Positions 24,322 through 32,157 of a stretch of DNA of 32,277 bases are shown here, in pieces. Each line of letters begins with the position of its first letter. Within the stretch, counting starts at the first letter, position 1. The stretch spans positions 1-32,277 of the forward strand of contig JAILOW010000169.1 of NCBI GenBank assembly GCA_024690635.1, written 5' to 3'. Under the pieces are notes generated by a model, which worked only from the letters and a program-made list of their open reading frames with translations, had not been told where the DNA came from and searched no databases. Origin of the DNA: Butyrivibrio sp. GTDB lineage: Bacteria > Bacillota_A > Clostridia > Lachnospirales > Lachnospiraceae. A program made the translations under genes and the position numbers.

Positions 24322-24468
24322 CTGTTTTAAGAAGATTTATATTACATTTAAGAAATTATTAAGATTTCCTTTAGTTTAGTTGCCATTGCCCTTATCAATA
24401 TATTATCATTGTAAAGTGGCTTAGTCTATTTGCGCATGACCACATATTTTACAGGGGAGTTGGGATTT

Positions 24469-26352
24469 ATGATAGTTTTTGTGGCTTTGGCTTTGCTGCT
24501 TCTGGCGGCAAGGATCAGCCTTATATATAAAAAGAATATTTGTGATACCCTGGCTTTGTCCGCAGGGATACTGATACTGCTGTTATATCTTCAGGCTTTT
24601 TTGGGCGGACTTAAGTATGTGGTGGACGTAGCAGCGATATACTGTGCCTTTGCCGTGGCTTCAACTGTTATGTCCGAGAGGAAAGGCGAGGACATAAGTC
24701 TTGTCGGTCTGATAAAAACGGCATTTTCTCATGAAGTGATTTTTTATATCGTCTCGGTGGCTGTTGTTACCTTTCTTACAAGGGACAGGGTATTTACCTG
24801 GTGGGATGATATCAATTTCTGGTCATCGGATGCAAAACAGCTCTTTTTCCTGAATGGATTTCCGCAAAAATACGGAAATGTATCTCCGGAATTCGGTGAT
24901 TATCCGCCTGTGACTTCATTATTTAAGTGGCTCTTTTTGCAGATCAGTCCTTCTGAATATAAGGAGAGCTTTCAGTTTGCGGGATACTTTGCGCTTAACA
25001 GCATATTCATCATGCCTCTTGTGGGCAGGATCTCCGGAAGTCTTGAGGTCTTTCATAAAGGCATCGTAATAGTTCTTAAGTTTGCTGCTTTCGAGCTTGT
25101 TATGCTCCTTCCGGGAGTGTTTAACGGGATCATATATTACGGAACCCCCGCTGATATCACCATGGCCATCGTATATGGCGGGCTCTTGCTTGCGATCCGG
25201 GATAAAGAGGACGTTCAGGAGATCTACTATTTCGGAAGGATCGGGGTGTATGCCGCAGTGCTTCTTCTGACCAAGTCGGTGGGCTTTGAGTGGGCGTTTT
25301 TTGCGCTTATATTCTATTTGCTTTTTGGAAAAAAGAGCAAATGGATGCTTGCAAGCCTTGCTGGAGCGGCGGCTGCCTATGGCGGATGGCTTGTCTTTTG
25401 TCTGCTGAACAGAAGAGTTGCCAAGCTCACGGGAGCAGGGGTTAAGATGGCAACTTCCGGAACTTATTCCGTCCCCGAAAATGCAGCTGAAAAGTTTGGC
25501 TATTTTATTTCCGGATTTTTCACCATGCCAATGCACGCTGACAGGAATATTACTCTGGATATTTCCTCGGGGGCCATATTTATACTTATCCTTTTGGGAG
25601 TGCTTCTTCTCTATATAAAGAAGAAAGTGGACAAAAAAGTTTTTACAAGACTTATGATCTTTACGCTGGTAAGCGGGCTTGTGGCTTACGGCATTATCTT
25701 TTTATCACATATCTCAATATTCCAGACAGAGGATCAGTACCTTGATGCATACGCAATGGCTGTTTCCACAGCAAGGTACGGCGCGCCTTTTGCACTGGGC
25801 ATGACTATTCTTTTGCTTGGTATAGCCTTTGACAAAAGAGATGAGGCGGAAGATAAAAAGAGAGCGGCTCTGTTGTTTGCTGCATTTGCAGCCTTTGTGC
25901 TTTTGTGCGCCGATTACAAGGGGGTATACGGACATCTTTACGGATACAGGAAGACACTTGCTGATGACATGGCTTATAATGAAGATATGATCGGTGAGGA
26001 CGGAAAGCGGATCATTGCAGATACAGCAGGAGAGGATCTGTGGGGCAAAAGAGTCCTTGTGATGCGCGACGGCCACAGCTACTACTGGGTTCACAATACA
26101 TACATCAGCAAGGAGGCTTCACCTGTTGCGCTGGTGTATGATACTTATATCCCTGAAGAGGACGATGCTTCTTTTATGGAAAAGAAGATTATCGAAAGCC
26201 ATGCGGCTTACGTATATGTTGCCGGGGGAGATGAGGCTTTAGAGCTTTTTGATCCGATCATGGAAAGAGAAAGATTTAAAGACCATACGGTCTATGCTGT
26301 TTATCCTTATCAAGAGGGCGGAGCGGTGCGCTGCCGCTTGGGAGTACGATGA
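24469..26352 (+). CDS. Polytopic membrane protein, GT-C glycosyltransferase-like
   Basis: The 627-residue protein has about a dozen transmembrane segments and a soluble C-terminal part (about 500-627). The first large loop carries VFTWWDDINFWSSDAKQLFF followed by YGNVSPEFGDYPP, with paired acidic residues where GT-C enzymes place catalytic Asp. The start at 24469 is preferred: AGGGGAG lies about 10 bases upstream and it begins directly with a membrane helix, whereas ATG at 24436 and TTG at 24430 have no binding site. Its stop overlaps the next gene's ATG by four bases. Together with the GT2-GtrA gene it probably decorates a lipid-linked glycan; this is inferred. Confidence 0.75.
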   Translation: MIVFVALALLLLAARISLIYKKNICDTLALSAGILILLLYLQAFLGGLKYVVDVAAIYCAFAVASTVMSERKGEDISLVGLIKTAFSHEVIFYIVSVAVVTFLTRDRVFTWWDDINFWSSDAKQLFFLNGFPQKYGNVSPEFGDYPPVTSLFKWLFLQISPSEYKESFQFAGYFALNSIFIMPLVGRISGSLEVFHKGIVIVLKFAAFELVMLLPGVFNGIIYYGTPADITMAIVYGGLLLAIRDKEDVQEIYYFGRIGVYAAVLLLTKSVGFEWAFFALIFYLLFGKKSKWMLASLAGAAAAYGGWLVFCLLNRRVAKLTGAGVKMATSGTYSVPENAAEKFGYFISGFFTMPMHADRNITLDISSGAIFILILLGVLLLYIKKKVDKKVFTRLMIFTLVSGLVAYGIIFLSHISIFQTEDQYLDAYAMAVSTARYGAPFALGMTILLLGIAFDKRDEAEDKKRAALLFAAFAAFVLLCADYKGVYGHLYGYRKTLADDMAYNEDMIGEDGKRIIADTAGEDLWGKRVLVMRDGHSYYWVHNTYISKEASPVALVYDTYIPEEDDASFMEKKIIESHAAYVYVAGGDEALELFDPIMERERFKDHTVYAVYPYQEGGAVRCRLGVR

Positions 26353-27398
26353 CTATACCTGTAATAATACCGGCCTATGAGCCTGACGAAAAATTAATAA
26401 AGCTTCTGGATGATCTTAAGACTGCCGGCATTGCACCTGTTGTAGTGGTAGATGACGGATCGGGAGAGAAATTCAGAGATTTATTCAAAAGAGCGTCCGA
26501 AAGGTGCGACGTTCTTTTGACTCATGCTGTAAATATGGGAAAGGGCAGGGCTTTGAAGACTGCATTCAATCATTGCCTCAATGAATATGAGGATATGCCC
26601 GGAGTTGTGACAGCTGATTCTGACGGACAGCACAGAATAGAAGATATCAGAAAGTGTATGGATGCGCTATCTGAAAACAGGGATGCGCTGATTCTCGGAG
26701 TAAGGGATTTTAACAAGTCAGGGATTCCCGCCAGATCTGTATTTGGAAACAAGACCACTTCCCGCGTCATGAAGCTCACTACAGGTCTTTCCATAAGCGA
26801 CACCCAGACCGGGCTTCGCGGAATATCCCGTGAGTTTATGAAATATCTTTTGACGGAAAAGGGAGAGAGGTTTGAACTTGAGACCAACATGCTCCTTGCA
26901 ACCAAGGACCTTGGCATAAGGATCGTGGAAGTTCCCATCAGTACAATATACATAGAAGAAAATAAATCAAGCCACTTTAATCCGATAGTCGATTCTATCA
27001 GGATTTATGCGGTTTTCATGAAGTTTTTGTTTTCCTCTCTGTCATCCGCTGTTTTGGACATAGCGCTGTTTTCGTTGTTTTGCTTTATCTTTAAGAAATT
27101 CTCGCTTCCGGAAGTGTTGGGATATATCATGCTCTCAACCATACTTGCCAGAGTCATTTCCGCTGTGTACAACTTCCTTATTAATTATAAGGTTGTTTTC
27201 AGAGGAAGGGGCAAAAGGAGTGTTGCTGCGGTAAAGTACTTCCTTCTTGCGGTATGCATAATGCTGCTTTCGGGCTTTTTTGTGGGAAGACTTCACATGC
27301 TCGTTTCATCCGTTCCGGAGTTTGCCGTAAAGATACCGGTGGACTGTATGCTGTTTCTTGTGAGCTTTCTGGCCCAGAGAGAGATAGTATATAAATGA
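26349..27398 (+). CDS. GT2 glycosyltransferase fused to a GtrA-like membrane domain
   Basis: This 349-residue protein joins a polyprenyl-phosphate-sugar synthase-like GT2 domain (about 1-215) to a GtrA-like domain of four helices (about 220-349). The GT2 part shows VIIPAYEPDEKLIKLL, VVVDDGSGE, NMGKGRALKTAF, the D90-x-D92 pair in TADSDGQH, and DTQTGLRGISREF. The membrane part has SSLSSAVLDIALFSLF and RVISAVYNFLINYKVVF, hallmarks of GtrA. Such fusions make a lipid-linked sugar and flip it outward. ATGA coupling with the GT-C-like gene suggests that gene uses this sugar donor. Confidence 0.92.
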   Translation: MTIPVIIPAYEPDEKLIKLLDDLKTAGIAPVVVVDDGSGEKFRDLFKRASERCDVLLTHAVNMGKGRALKTAFNHCLNEYEDMPGVVTADSDGQHRIEDIRKCMDALSENRDALILGVRDFNKSGIPARSVFGNKTTSRVMKLTTGLSISDTQTGLRGISREFMKYLLTEKGERFELETNMLLATKDLGIRIVEVPISTIYIEENKSSHFNPIVDSIRIYAVFMKFLFSSLSSAVLDIALFSLFCFIFKKFSLPEVLGYIMLSTILARVISAVYNFLINYKVVFRGRGKRSVAAVKYFLLAVCIMLLSGFFVGRLHMLVSSVPEFAVKIPVDCMLFLVSFLAQREIVYK

Positions 27399-27408
27399 TA
27401 AAAAAATG

Positions 27409-27437
27409 TTGACGAGTATAATTGTCTATGTTATATT
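27409..27437 (+). promoter_or_regulatory. Promoter of rpmG-secE-nusG with inverted repeat on the -10 box
   Basis: TTGACG (27409-27414) and TATATT (27432-27437) are 17 bases apart. TTGTCTA (27422-27428) and TAGACAA (27437-27443) form a perfect 7-base inverted repeat with 8 bases between, straddling the -10 box. Confidence 0.75.
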
Positions 27438-27494
27438 AGACAAGCGACATGAGAAATACGTCTTTTTTTTATGCAAAAAAATAATTAAGTTGTG

Positions 27495-27512
27495 GCGCGT
27501 ATAGATACGCGC
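27495..27512 (+). other. Hairpin abutting the rpmG ribosome binding site
   Basis: GCGCGTAT (27495-27502) and ATACGCGC (27505-27512) are perfect complements; with a 4-base loop the stem is seven pairs. It ends one base before GGAGGTGA (27513-27520), so folding could limit or expose the binding site. Confidence 0.6.
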
Positions 27513-27524
27513 GGAGGTGAAATA

Positions 27525-27674
27525 ATGCGTACAAGAATTACATTAGCATGCACAGATTGCAAGAACCGTAACTATGATACCACAAAGGACAAGAAGACAC
27601 ATCCCGATCGTGTTGAGATGAAGAAGTACTGCCCTTTCTGCAAGAAGCATACATTACACAAGGAGACAAAATAA
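27525..27674 (+). CDS. rpmG: Ribosomal protein L33
   Basis: The 49-residue protein of the 50S subunit matches L33: [22 protein letters not shown] and [17 protein letters not shown]. It is the zinc-binding form, with two CxxC pairs (CTDC at 10-13 and CPFC at 36-39). GGAGGTG precedes the ATG at 27525, which is preferred to an in-frame TTG/GTG-type start at 27492. A hairpin (27495-27512) abuts the binding site. It begins the standard rpmG-secE-nusG order of Firmicutes. Confidence 0.98.
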   Translation: MRTRITLACTDCKNRNYDTTKDKKTHPDRVEMKKYCPFCKKHTLHKETK

Positions 27675-27710
27675 TATTTGTCTGTCCTTAATAGGAGGTA
27701 TACTACGGGC

Positions 27711-27902
27711 ATGGAAAAAATCAAAGGATTTTTCAAAGGAGTTAAGGCTGAGTTCGGTAAGATCATCTGGCCTACAAGGGATGACATTGTAAAGCAGACA
27801 TCTGCAGTTGTTATTGTTTCTGTCATCTGCTGTGCTCTGATTGCTGTATTGGACTATGTATTTGAATATGGAATGAACTTTATTACTTCCGTTGTTAAGT
27901 AA
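27711..27902 (+). CDS. secE: Preprotein translocase subunit SecE
   Basis: This 63-residue SecE has a basic amphipathic N-terminus (GFFKGVKAEFGKIIWPTRDD), with the conserved WPT motif, and one transmembrane helix (about 31-54, VVIVSVICCALIAVLDYVF). It holds the SecYEG channel together. The start at 27711 follows AGGAGG with 12 bases between, slightly long. Size is normal for Gram-positive SecE. Confidence 0.97.
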   Translation: MEKIKGFFKGVKAEFGKIIWPTRDDIVKQTSAVVIVSVICCALIAVLDYVFEYGMNFITSVVK

Positions 27903-27914
27903 AAAGGAGATAAT

Positions 27915-28568
27915 ATGTCAGAAGAAATGGAAAAGAATCTCGAGCAGGCTGCCGAGAATTCCGAGAATGCAGTATCTGATGAGGTATTATCAGATGCAGA
28001 GACTTCTGTAAACGAAGAGACACCTTTAGCAGAGGGTGCCGGTGTCAATGAGAATGCTCATTGGTACGTAGTTCATACATACTCCGGATATGAGAACAAG
28101 GTCAAGGTTAACCTTGAAAAGACCATAGAGAACAGACACCTTCAGGATCAGATCCTTGAGGTAAGAGTTCCTCTTCAGGACGTTGTAGAGGTGAAAAACG
28201 GTGCCCGCAAAAATGTCCAGAGGAAAATGTTCCCCGGTTATGTTCTTGTTAACATGGATATGAATGACGAGACATGGTATGTTGTCCGTAATACCCGTGG
28301 TGTTACAGGATTTGTCGGACCGGGAAGTAAGCCCGTTCCCCTTACAGACGCTGAGATCAAGCCCCTTGGTATCAAGACCGATACAATTTCCGTTGACTTC
28401 GGTGTGGGCGATGAGATCGCTGTTATCGCAGGTGTTTGGAAGGATACTGCCGGAGTTGTACAGAGAATGGATTTCGGCAAGCAGACAGCTACCATCAATG
28501 TAGATCTCTTTGGTCGTGAGACCCCTGTAGAGATCAGCTTTGCAGAAGTTAGAAAGATCGATAACTGA
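27915..28568 (+). CDS. nusG: Transcription factor NusG with acidic N-terminal extension
   Basis: The 217-residue protein is NusG, which binds RNA polymerase and affects pausing, termination and coupling to translation. The NGN domain starts with AHWYVVHTYSGYENK near residue 48, contains RKMFPGYVLVNMDM, and the KOW domain shows VGDEIAVIAGVWKDTAGVV near residue 160. Typical Firmicutes NusG begins almost at the WYVVHTYSG motif, so this one has about 46 extra residues, rich in Glu, Asp, Ser and Ala. AAGGAG precedes the ATG at 27915. It lies 12 bases after secE. Confidence 0.97.
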   Translation: MSEEMEKNLEQAAENSENAVSDEVLSDAETSVNEETPLAEGAGVNENAHWYVVHTYSGYENKVKVNLEKTIENRHLQDQILEVRVPLQDVVEVKNGARKNVQRKMFPGYVLVNMDMNDETWYVVRNTRGVTGFVGPGSKPVPLTDAEIKPLGIKTDTISVDFGVGDEIAVIAGVWKDTAGVVQRMDFGKQTATINVDLFGRETPVEISFAEVRKIDN

Positions 28569-28794
28569 TCGATATTCCTATGCGTGAGCATTTGAATATA
28601 TACTAATGCAGCATAGCTGCATGTAACCGCTGAGTGGGAGCAATTCCGCCTCTGCGTTTTACCGCAGAGGCTGGGAATTGCCCCTGCGAAAAGTTCCGGA
28701 TTCGGTCCTTTCGAATCCGTTGAACTTGACCGCTGGAGCAAAACCCGGTTTAGACGTGAATTGCGCCGACCACATATTTTCAGGAGGTGCCATA
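28569..28794 (+). ncRNA. Structured leader of rplK-rplA
   Basis: The 226 bases before rplK hold no gene. GTGGGAG (28634-28640) leads into a long hairpin made of GCAATTCC (28640-28647) with GGAATTGC (28674-28681) and CCTCTGCG (28649-28656) with CGCAGAGG (28663-28670). A second hairpin pairs CGGATTCG (28697-28704) with CGAATCCG (28712-28719), extended by GTTC/GAAC. ATGCAG/CTGCAT makes a small stem near 28605-28622. The location and GTGGGAG-type motif fit the leader through which ribosomal protein L1 represses its own operon; this is inferred. A weak promoter (TATACT 28599-28604) may also lie here. Confidence 0.6.
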
Positions 28795-29220
28795 ATGGCA
28801 AAGAAAGTCGAAGGATACATTAAGTTACAGATCCAGGCTGGTAAAGCAACACCAGCACCACCTGTTGGACCTGCACTTGGTCAGCACGGTGTAAACATTG
28901 TTGAATTCACAAAGCAGTTCAACGCACAGACAGCAGATAAGGGCGATGTTATCATCCCTGTTGTCATCACAGTTTATGCAGACAGAAGTTTCACATTCAT
29001 TACAAAGACTCCGCCTGCAGCAGTTCTTCTTAAGAAGGCAGCAAAGATCCAGAAGGGATCAGGAGTGCCTAACAAGACTAAGGTAGCAACCGTTTCTAAG
29101 GAAGATGTTAGAAAGATTGCAGAGACAAAGATGCCTGACCTTAACGCTGTTGATATCGAAGGCGCTATGAGCATGATCGCCGGAACAGCACGCAGTATGG
29201 GTATCGTTGTAGAAGACTGA
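28795..29220 (+). CDS. rplK: Ribosomal protein L11
   Basis: This 141-residue protein has the exact L11 length. It shows [29 protein letters not shown] at the N-terminus (given as family landmark; key prolines in [11 protein letters not shown]), the [13 protein letters not shown] linker and the RNA-binding C-terminal domain ending [13 protein letters not shown]. It forms the GTPase-associated stalk base. GGAGGTG precedes ATG 28795. Confidence 0.99.
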   Translation: MAKKVEGYIKLQIQAGKATPAPPVGPALGQHGVNIVEFTKQFNAQTADKGDVIIPVVITVYADRSFTFITKTPPAAVLLKKAAKIQKGSGVPNKTKVATVSKEDVRKIAETKMPDLNAVDIEGAMSMIAGTARSMGIVVED

Positions 29221-29233
29221 TGGAGGATGAGAG

Positions 29234-29923
29234 ATGAAACACGGAAAGAAATACTTAGAAGCTGCTAAGCTTATCGACAAGGCTCAGCAGTACGAAGCCG
29301 CAGAAGCTATTTCTCTTGTTAAGAAGTCAGCTACTGCAAAGTTTGATGAGACTGTAGAAGCTCACATCAGAACCGGATGCGATTCACGTCATGCTGATCA
29401 GCAGATCAGAGGCGCTGTTGTTCTTCCTAACGGAACAGGTAAGGAAGTAAAGGTTCTTGTATTTGCTAAGGGAACAAAGCTTGACGAGGCACAGGCTGCA
29501 GGAGCAGACCACGTTGGTGGCGAGGAGCTTATTCCCAAGATTCAGAATGATGGATGGCTTGATTTTGACGTTGTAGTTGCAACACCTGACATGATGGGCG
29601 TTGTAGGTCGTCTTGGTAAGGTTCTCGGACCTAAGGGTCTCATGCCCAACCCCAAGGCCGGCACAGTTACAATGGACGTAGCTAAGGCTATCGCTGATAT
29701 CAAGGCTGGTAAGATCGAGTACAGACTTGACAAGGCTAACATCATCCACGTTCCTGTTGGAAAAGCATCTTTCACAGAGGAGCAGCTTGAACAGAACTTC
29801 AACGCTCTTATGGATGCCATCACAAAGGCTAGACCTTCATCTGTAAAGGGTCAGTATCTCAAGAGCATTACTCTTGCTACTACAATGGGCCCTGGTGTAA
29901 AGGTTCTTTCAAACAAGTATTGA
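29234..29923 (+). CDS. rplA: Ribosomal protein L1
   Basis: The 229-residue protein is L1 of the 50S L1 stalk: [20 protein letters not shown], the conserved [20 protein letters not shown] and the MGPGVKVL end are all present. L1 is the usual autogenous repressor of the rplKA operon. GGAGGATGAG precedes the ATG, 13 bases after rplK. A terminator follows at 29946-29974. Confidence 0.99.
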   Translation: MKHGKKYLEAAKLIDKAQQYEAAEAISLVKKSATAKFDETVEAHIRTGCDSRHADQQIRGAVVLPNGTGKEVKVLVFAKGTKLDEAQAAGADHVGGEELIPKIQNDGWLDFDVVVATPDMMGVVGRLGKVLGPKGLMPNPKAGTVTMDVAKAIADIKAGKIEYRLDKANIIHVPVGKASFTEEQLEQNFNALMDAITKARPSSVKGQYLKSITLATTMGPGVKVLSNKY

Positions 29924-29945
29924 TTGCATAAATAAAGTGAATGAG

Positions 29946-29974
29946 GCGGATCGCTGAAAAGTGGTCCGCTTTTT
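29946..29974 (+). terminator. Intrinsic terminator of rplK-rplA
   Basis: GCGGATC (29946-29952) pairs with GGTCCGC (29963-29969), one wobble pair, followed by TTTTT. It separates rplA from the downstream capA-like gene. Confidence 0.88.
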
Positions 29975-30024
29975 CTTTTGCATACTTTTTATTGTATATC
30001 AAAGAGTCATACCACTATATATTG

Positions 30025-30033
30025 TGTTATAAT
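30025..30033 (+). promoter_or_regulatory. Extended -10 promoter of the CapA-like gene (leaderless type)
   Basis: TGTTATAAT at 30025-30033 is a perfect extended -10 element. It ends 6 bases before the ATG at 30040, so transcription should start at about the A of the ATG. The intervening GGAGCT would not be in the mRNA if so. Confidence 0.65.
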
Positions 30034-30039
30034 GGAGCT

Positions 30040-31323
30040 ATGAGAAAGAAAGGTTACTACGATCAGGACCGCTGGACTGACAAAATAAATCTCAGAAAAT
30101 TCTTCGCGAAGCCACAAACTGTGGCTTTTATAACGACCTTTTTTATAATTCTTGCTGTCGGAATCCCTGTACTTCTTTTGTTTGGCAATTATAAGAATGG
30201 AAAAAAATCTGAAACCCGCGTTCTGTTTGCGGATAAATGGGAGGAAATCCCTGAGGCATACGTGGCCAGTAATGCTGCCGTAACCGATGCCGAGTCCGCC
30301 CACAAGGCCACGGTTATTTTTGAGGGTGATGAGGATTATACCCATGTGATAGGAACTGCTGATGACGAGACAGTGACCATCGGGTTTGCTGGGGATATTT
30401 TGTTTGATACAAACTATGCTGTGGGAGATGCCTTCAGAAGAGCAGGAAATACCGCTGAGGGAGTTGTGGGACAGAGCCTTATTGAAAAGATGACAGGCGC
30501 TGACATAATGATGGTGAATAATGAGTTTCCTTATTCCTATGGTGGAAGCCCAACAGAGGGAAAAGCCTATACCTTCAGAGCTGATCCTTCTACTGCTCAC
30601 ATTCTTCAGACCATGGGTGTTGACATCGTGGGACTGGCCAACAATCATGCTTACGACTATGGGCAGCAGGCTTTTCTTGATACGATGACTGCTCTTGATG
30701 ACGCGGGCGTTGTATATGTCGGAGGCGGAAGGAATATTGAGGAAGCTTCTCACCCTGTATACTATATTACTAACAATGGGATGAAAATTGCTTTCATCTG
30801 TGCCACGCAGATTGAGAGACTTGATAACCCCGATACCAAGGGGGCTACAGAGGATGCTCCCGGAGTATTCAGGTGCTTCAATGATTCTCTTTTACTGCAG
30901 AAGATTAAGGAAGCAAGGGAGAAGAACGCCTATGTGATCGTGTTCATTCACTGGGGAACCGAGAGCACCTCGGAGATAGATTATCTTCAGAGAGATCAGG
31001 CAAAAGAAATCGCTGAGGCCGGAGCGAACCTCATAATCGGTTCTCATCCGCATGTGCTTCAAAAGATAGATTTCGTAGATGGAGTTCCTGTGGTTTACAG
31101 TATGGGAAACTACATATTTAATTCCAAGACTCTGGACACCTGCATGATCATGACAACTCTTCACAAGGATGGTGCAGTGAATCTGCAGTTTGTGCCGGCA
31201 ATCCAGAGCGGTTGTACTGTAAGAGAGGCCACCGGGGCGGAGTATGACAGGATACTAAATGAAATGGCTTCAATGTCACCCGGGGTTAATATTGATGGTA
31301 ATGGATATATCAGTCCAAAATAA
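30040..31323 (+). CDS. CapA-family (PGA_cap) metallophosphatase-fold protein
   Basis: This 427-residue protein has one transmembrane helix (about 27-49, TVAFITTFFIILAVGIPVLL) and an extracellular domain of the CapA/YwtB family, with the calcineurin-like motifs GFAGDILFD, MVNNEFPYSY, LANNHAYDYG, HWGTE and GSHPHVLQ in order. Family members act in poly-gamma-glutamate or other cell-surface polymer production, though many relatives have no proven role. The start at 30040 is chosen because the promoter ends just before it; an in-frame ATG at 29941 lies inside the rplA terminator region. It sits between rplA and rplJ, usually neighbours. Confidence 0.92.
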   Translation: MRKKGYYDQDRWTDKINLRKFFAKPQTVAFITTFFIILAVGIPVLLLFGNYKNGKKSETRVLFADKWEEIPEAYVASNAAVTDAESAHKATVIFEGDEDYTHVIGTADDETVTIGFAGDILFDTNYAVGDAFRRAGNTAEGVVGQSLIEKMTGADIMMVNNEFPYSYGGSPTEGKAYTFRADPSTAHILQTMGVDIVGLANNHAYDYGQQAFLDTMTALDDAGVVYVGGGRNIEEASHPVYYITNNGMKIAFICATQIERLDNPDTKGATEDAPGVFRCFNDSLLLQKIKEAREKNAYVIVFIHWGTESTSEIDYLQRDQAKEIAEAGANLIIGSHPHVLQKIDFVDGVPVVYSMGNYIFNSKTLDTCMIMTTLHKDGAVNLQFVPAIQSGCTVREATGAEYDRILNEMASMSPGVNIDGNGYISPK

Positions 31324-31336
31324 CACGAAAAAACCC

Positions 31337-31365
31337 TTGACAATCAGATGTTTATATGATACCTT
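31337..31365 (+). promoter_or_regulatory. Promoter of rplJ-rplL
   Basis: TTGACA (31337-31342) and TACCTT (31360-31365) are 17 bases apart; a TG at 31357-31358 makes an extended -10. It lies just after the CapA-like gene stop and drives the L10 leader. Confidence 0.7.
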
Positions 31366-31390
31366 ATATAAGGTCGTCTGAAAGACGCCA

Positions 31391-31496
31391 TGCCGAAGAC
31401 AGCAGGTGTTCCTCAGGGAACATAATGTGAAAGCGCCTGCCGAGGAAAAGTTTTGATTAGACTTTTAAGCCTCTCGATGTCTTCGAGAGGTTTTTT
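31391..31496 (+). ncRNA. L10 leader with intrinsic attenuator
   Basis: The sequence GCCGAAGACAGCAGGTG (31391-31407) and GCGCCTGCCGAGG (31432-31444) is the conserved core of the L10 leader, where GCAGGTG pairs with CGCCTGC around a GTTCC/GGAAC stem. Ribosomal protein L10-L12 binds it and stops its own synthesis. An attenuator follows: CCTCTCG (31469-31475) with CGAGAGG (31483-31489) and seven Ts (31490-31496), just upstream of rplJ. Confidence 0.92.
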
Positions 31497-31528
31497 TCGG
31501 CGGTAAAATTCTATAAGGAGGTAAAAAG

Positions 31529-32092
31529 ATGGCAAAGGTTGAACTTAAGAAACCTGTAGTAGAAGAGATCTCTGAGAAGATCAAAGACGCACAGGCAGTC
31601 GTACTTGTAGATCACCGCGGACTTACTGTTGCCCAGGACACTGAGCTTCGTAAGAAGCTTCGTGAAGAAGGCGTAACATACAAGGTTTACAAGAACACAA
31701 TGATGAACTTCGCTTTCCAGGGAACTGATTTTGAGCAGCTTAAGGATCTTTTAAACGGACCTTCAGCAATGGCTGTATCAACAACAGATCCTGCAGCACC
31801 TGCTCGTGTACTTTACGAGTTTGCTAAGAAGGCAAAGGCTCTTGAGATTAAGGGTGGTGTAATTGAAGGAAAGTTCTACGATGCAGCAGCAATGACTGAT
31901 ATCGCTCAGATCCCTTCAAGAGAAGTTCTTCTTTCAAGATTGCTTGGTTCTATGCAGTCTCCTATCACAAACTTCGCACGCGTTATCAAGCAGATCGCTG
32001 AGAAGGATGGAGAGGCAGCACCTGCAGCAGCTGAGGAGTCAGCTCCTGCTGAGACAGCCGAGGCAGCAGCTGAGGCACCTGCAGCAGAGTAA
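31529..32092 (+). CDS. rplJ: Ribosomal protein L10
   Basis: The 187-residue protein is L10, the base of the L7/L12 stalk: VVLVDHRGLTVAQDTELRKKL, YKVYKNTMMNFA and the LLNGPSAMAVS stretch are typical, and the helix PSREVLLSRLLGSMQSPI precedes the L12-binding part. It carries an extra C-terminal tail of about 25 Ala/Glu-rich residues compared with usual L10 of about 165. AAGGAGG precedes the ATG. Confidence 0.98.
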   Translation: MAKVELKKPVVEEISEKIKDAQAVVLVDHRGLTVAQDTELRKKLREEGVTYKVYKNTMMNFAFQGTDFEQLKDLLNGPSAMAVSTTDPAAPARVLYEFAKKAKALEIKGGVIEGKFYDAAAMTDIAQIPSREVLLSRLLGSMQSPITNFARVIKQIAEKDGEAAPAAAEESAPAETAEAAAEAPAAE

Positions 32093-32157
32093 TTCATCTC
32101 TGTTTGCATTAACACATTTTTACATTAAAATTTACTAATTATATGGAGGAAAATATA

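Noticed and set aside
24430..24468. TTG or ATG starts at 24430 and 24436 for the GT-C-like protein
   Set aside because: Neither has a Shine-Dalgarno sequence; AGGGGAG is correctly spaced for 24469.
28569..28794. tRNA gene between nusG and rplK (GGTCC...GAATCC looked like a T-arm)
   Set aside because: No acceptor stem, anticodon arm or CCA-compatible end can be placed; the stems fit a leader RNA better.
29941..30039. Longer N-terminus for the CapA-like protein starting at 29941
   Set aside because: That start lies in the rplA terminator and upstream of the promoter; the ATG at 30040 fits the membrane anchor.
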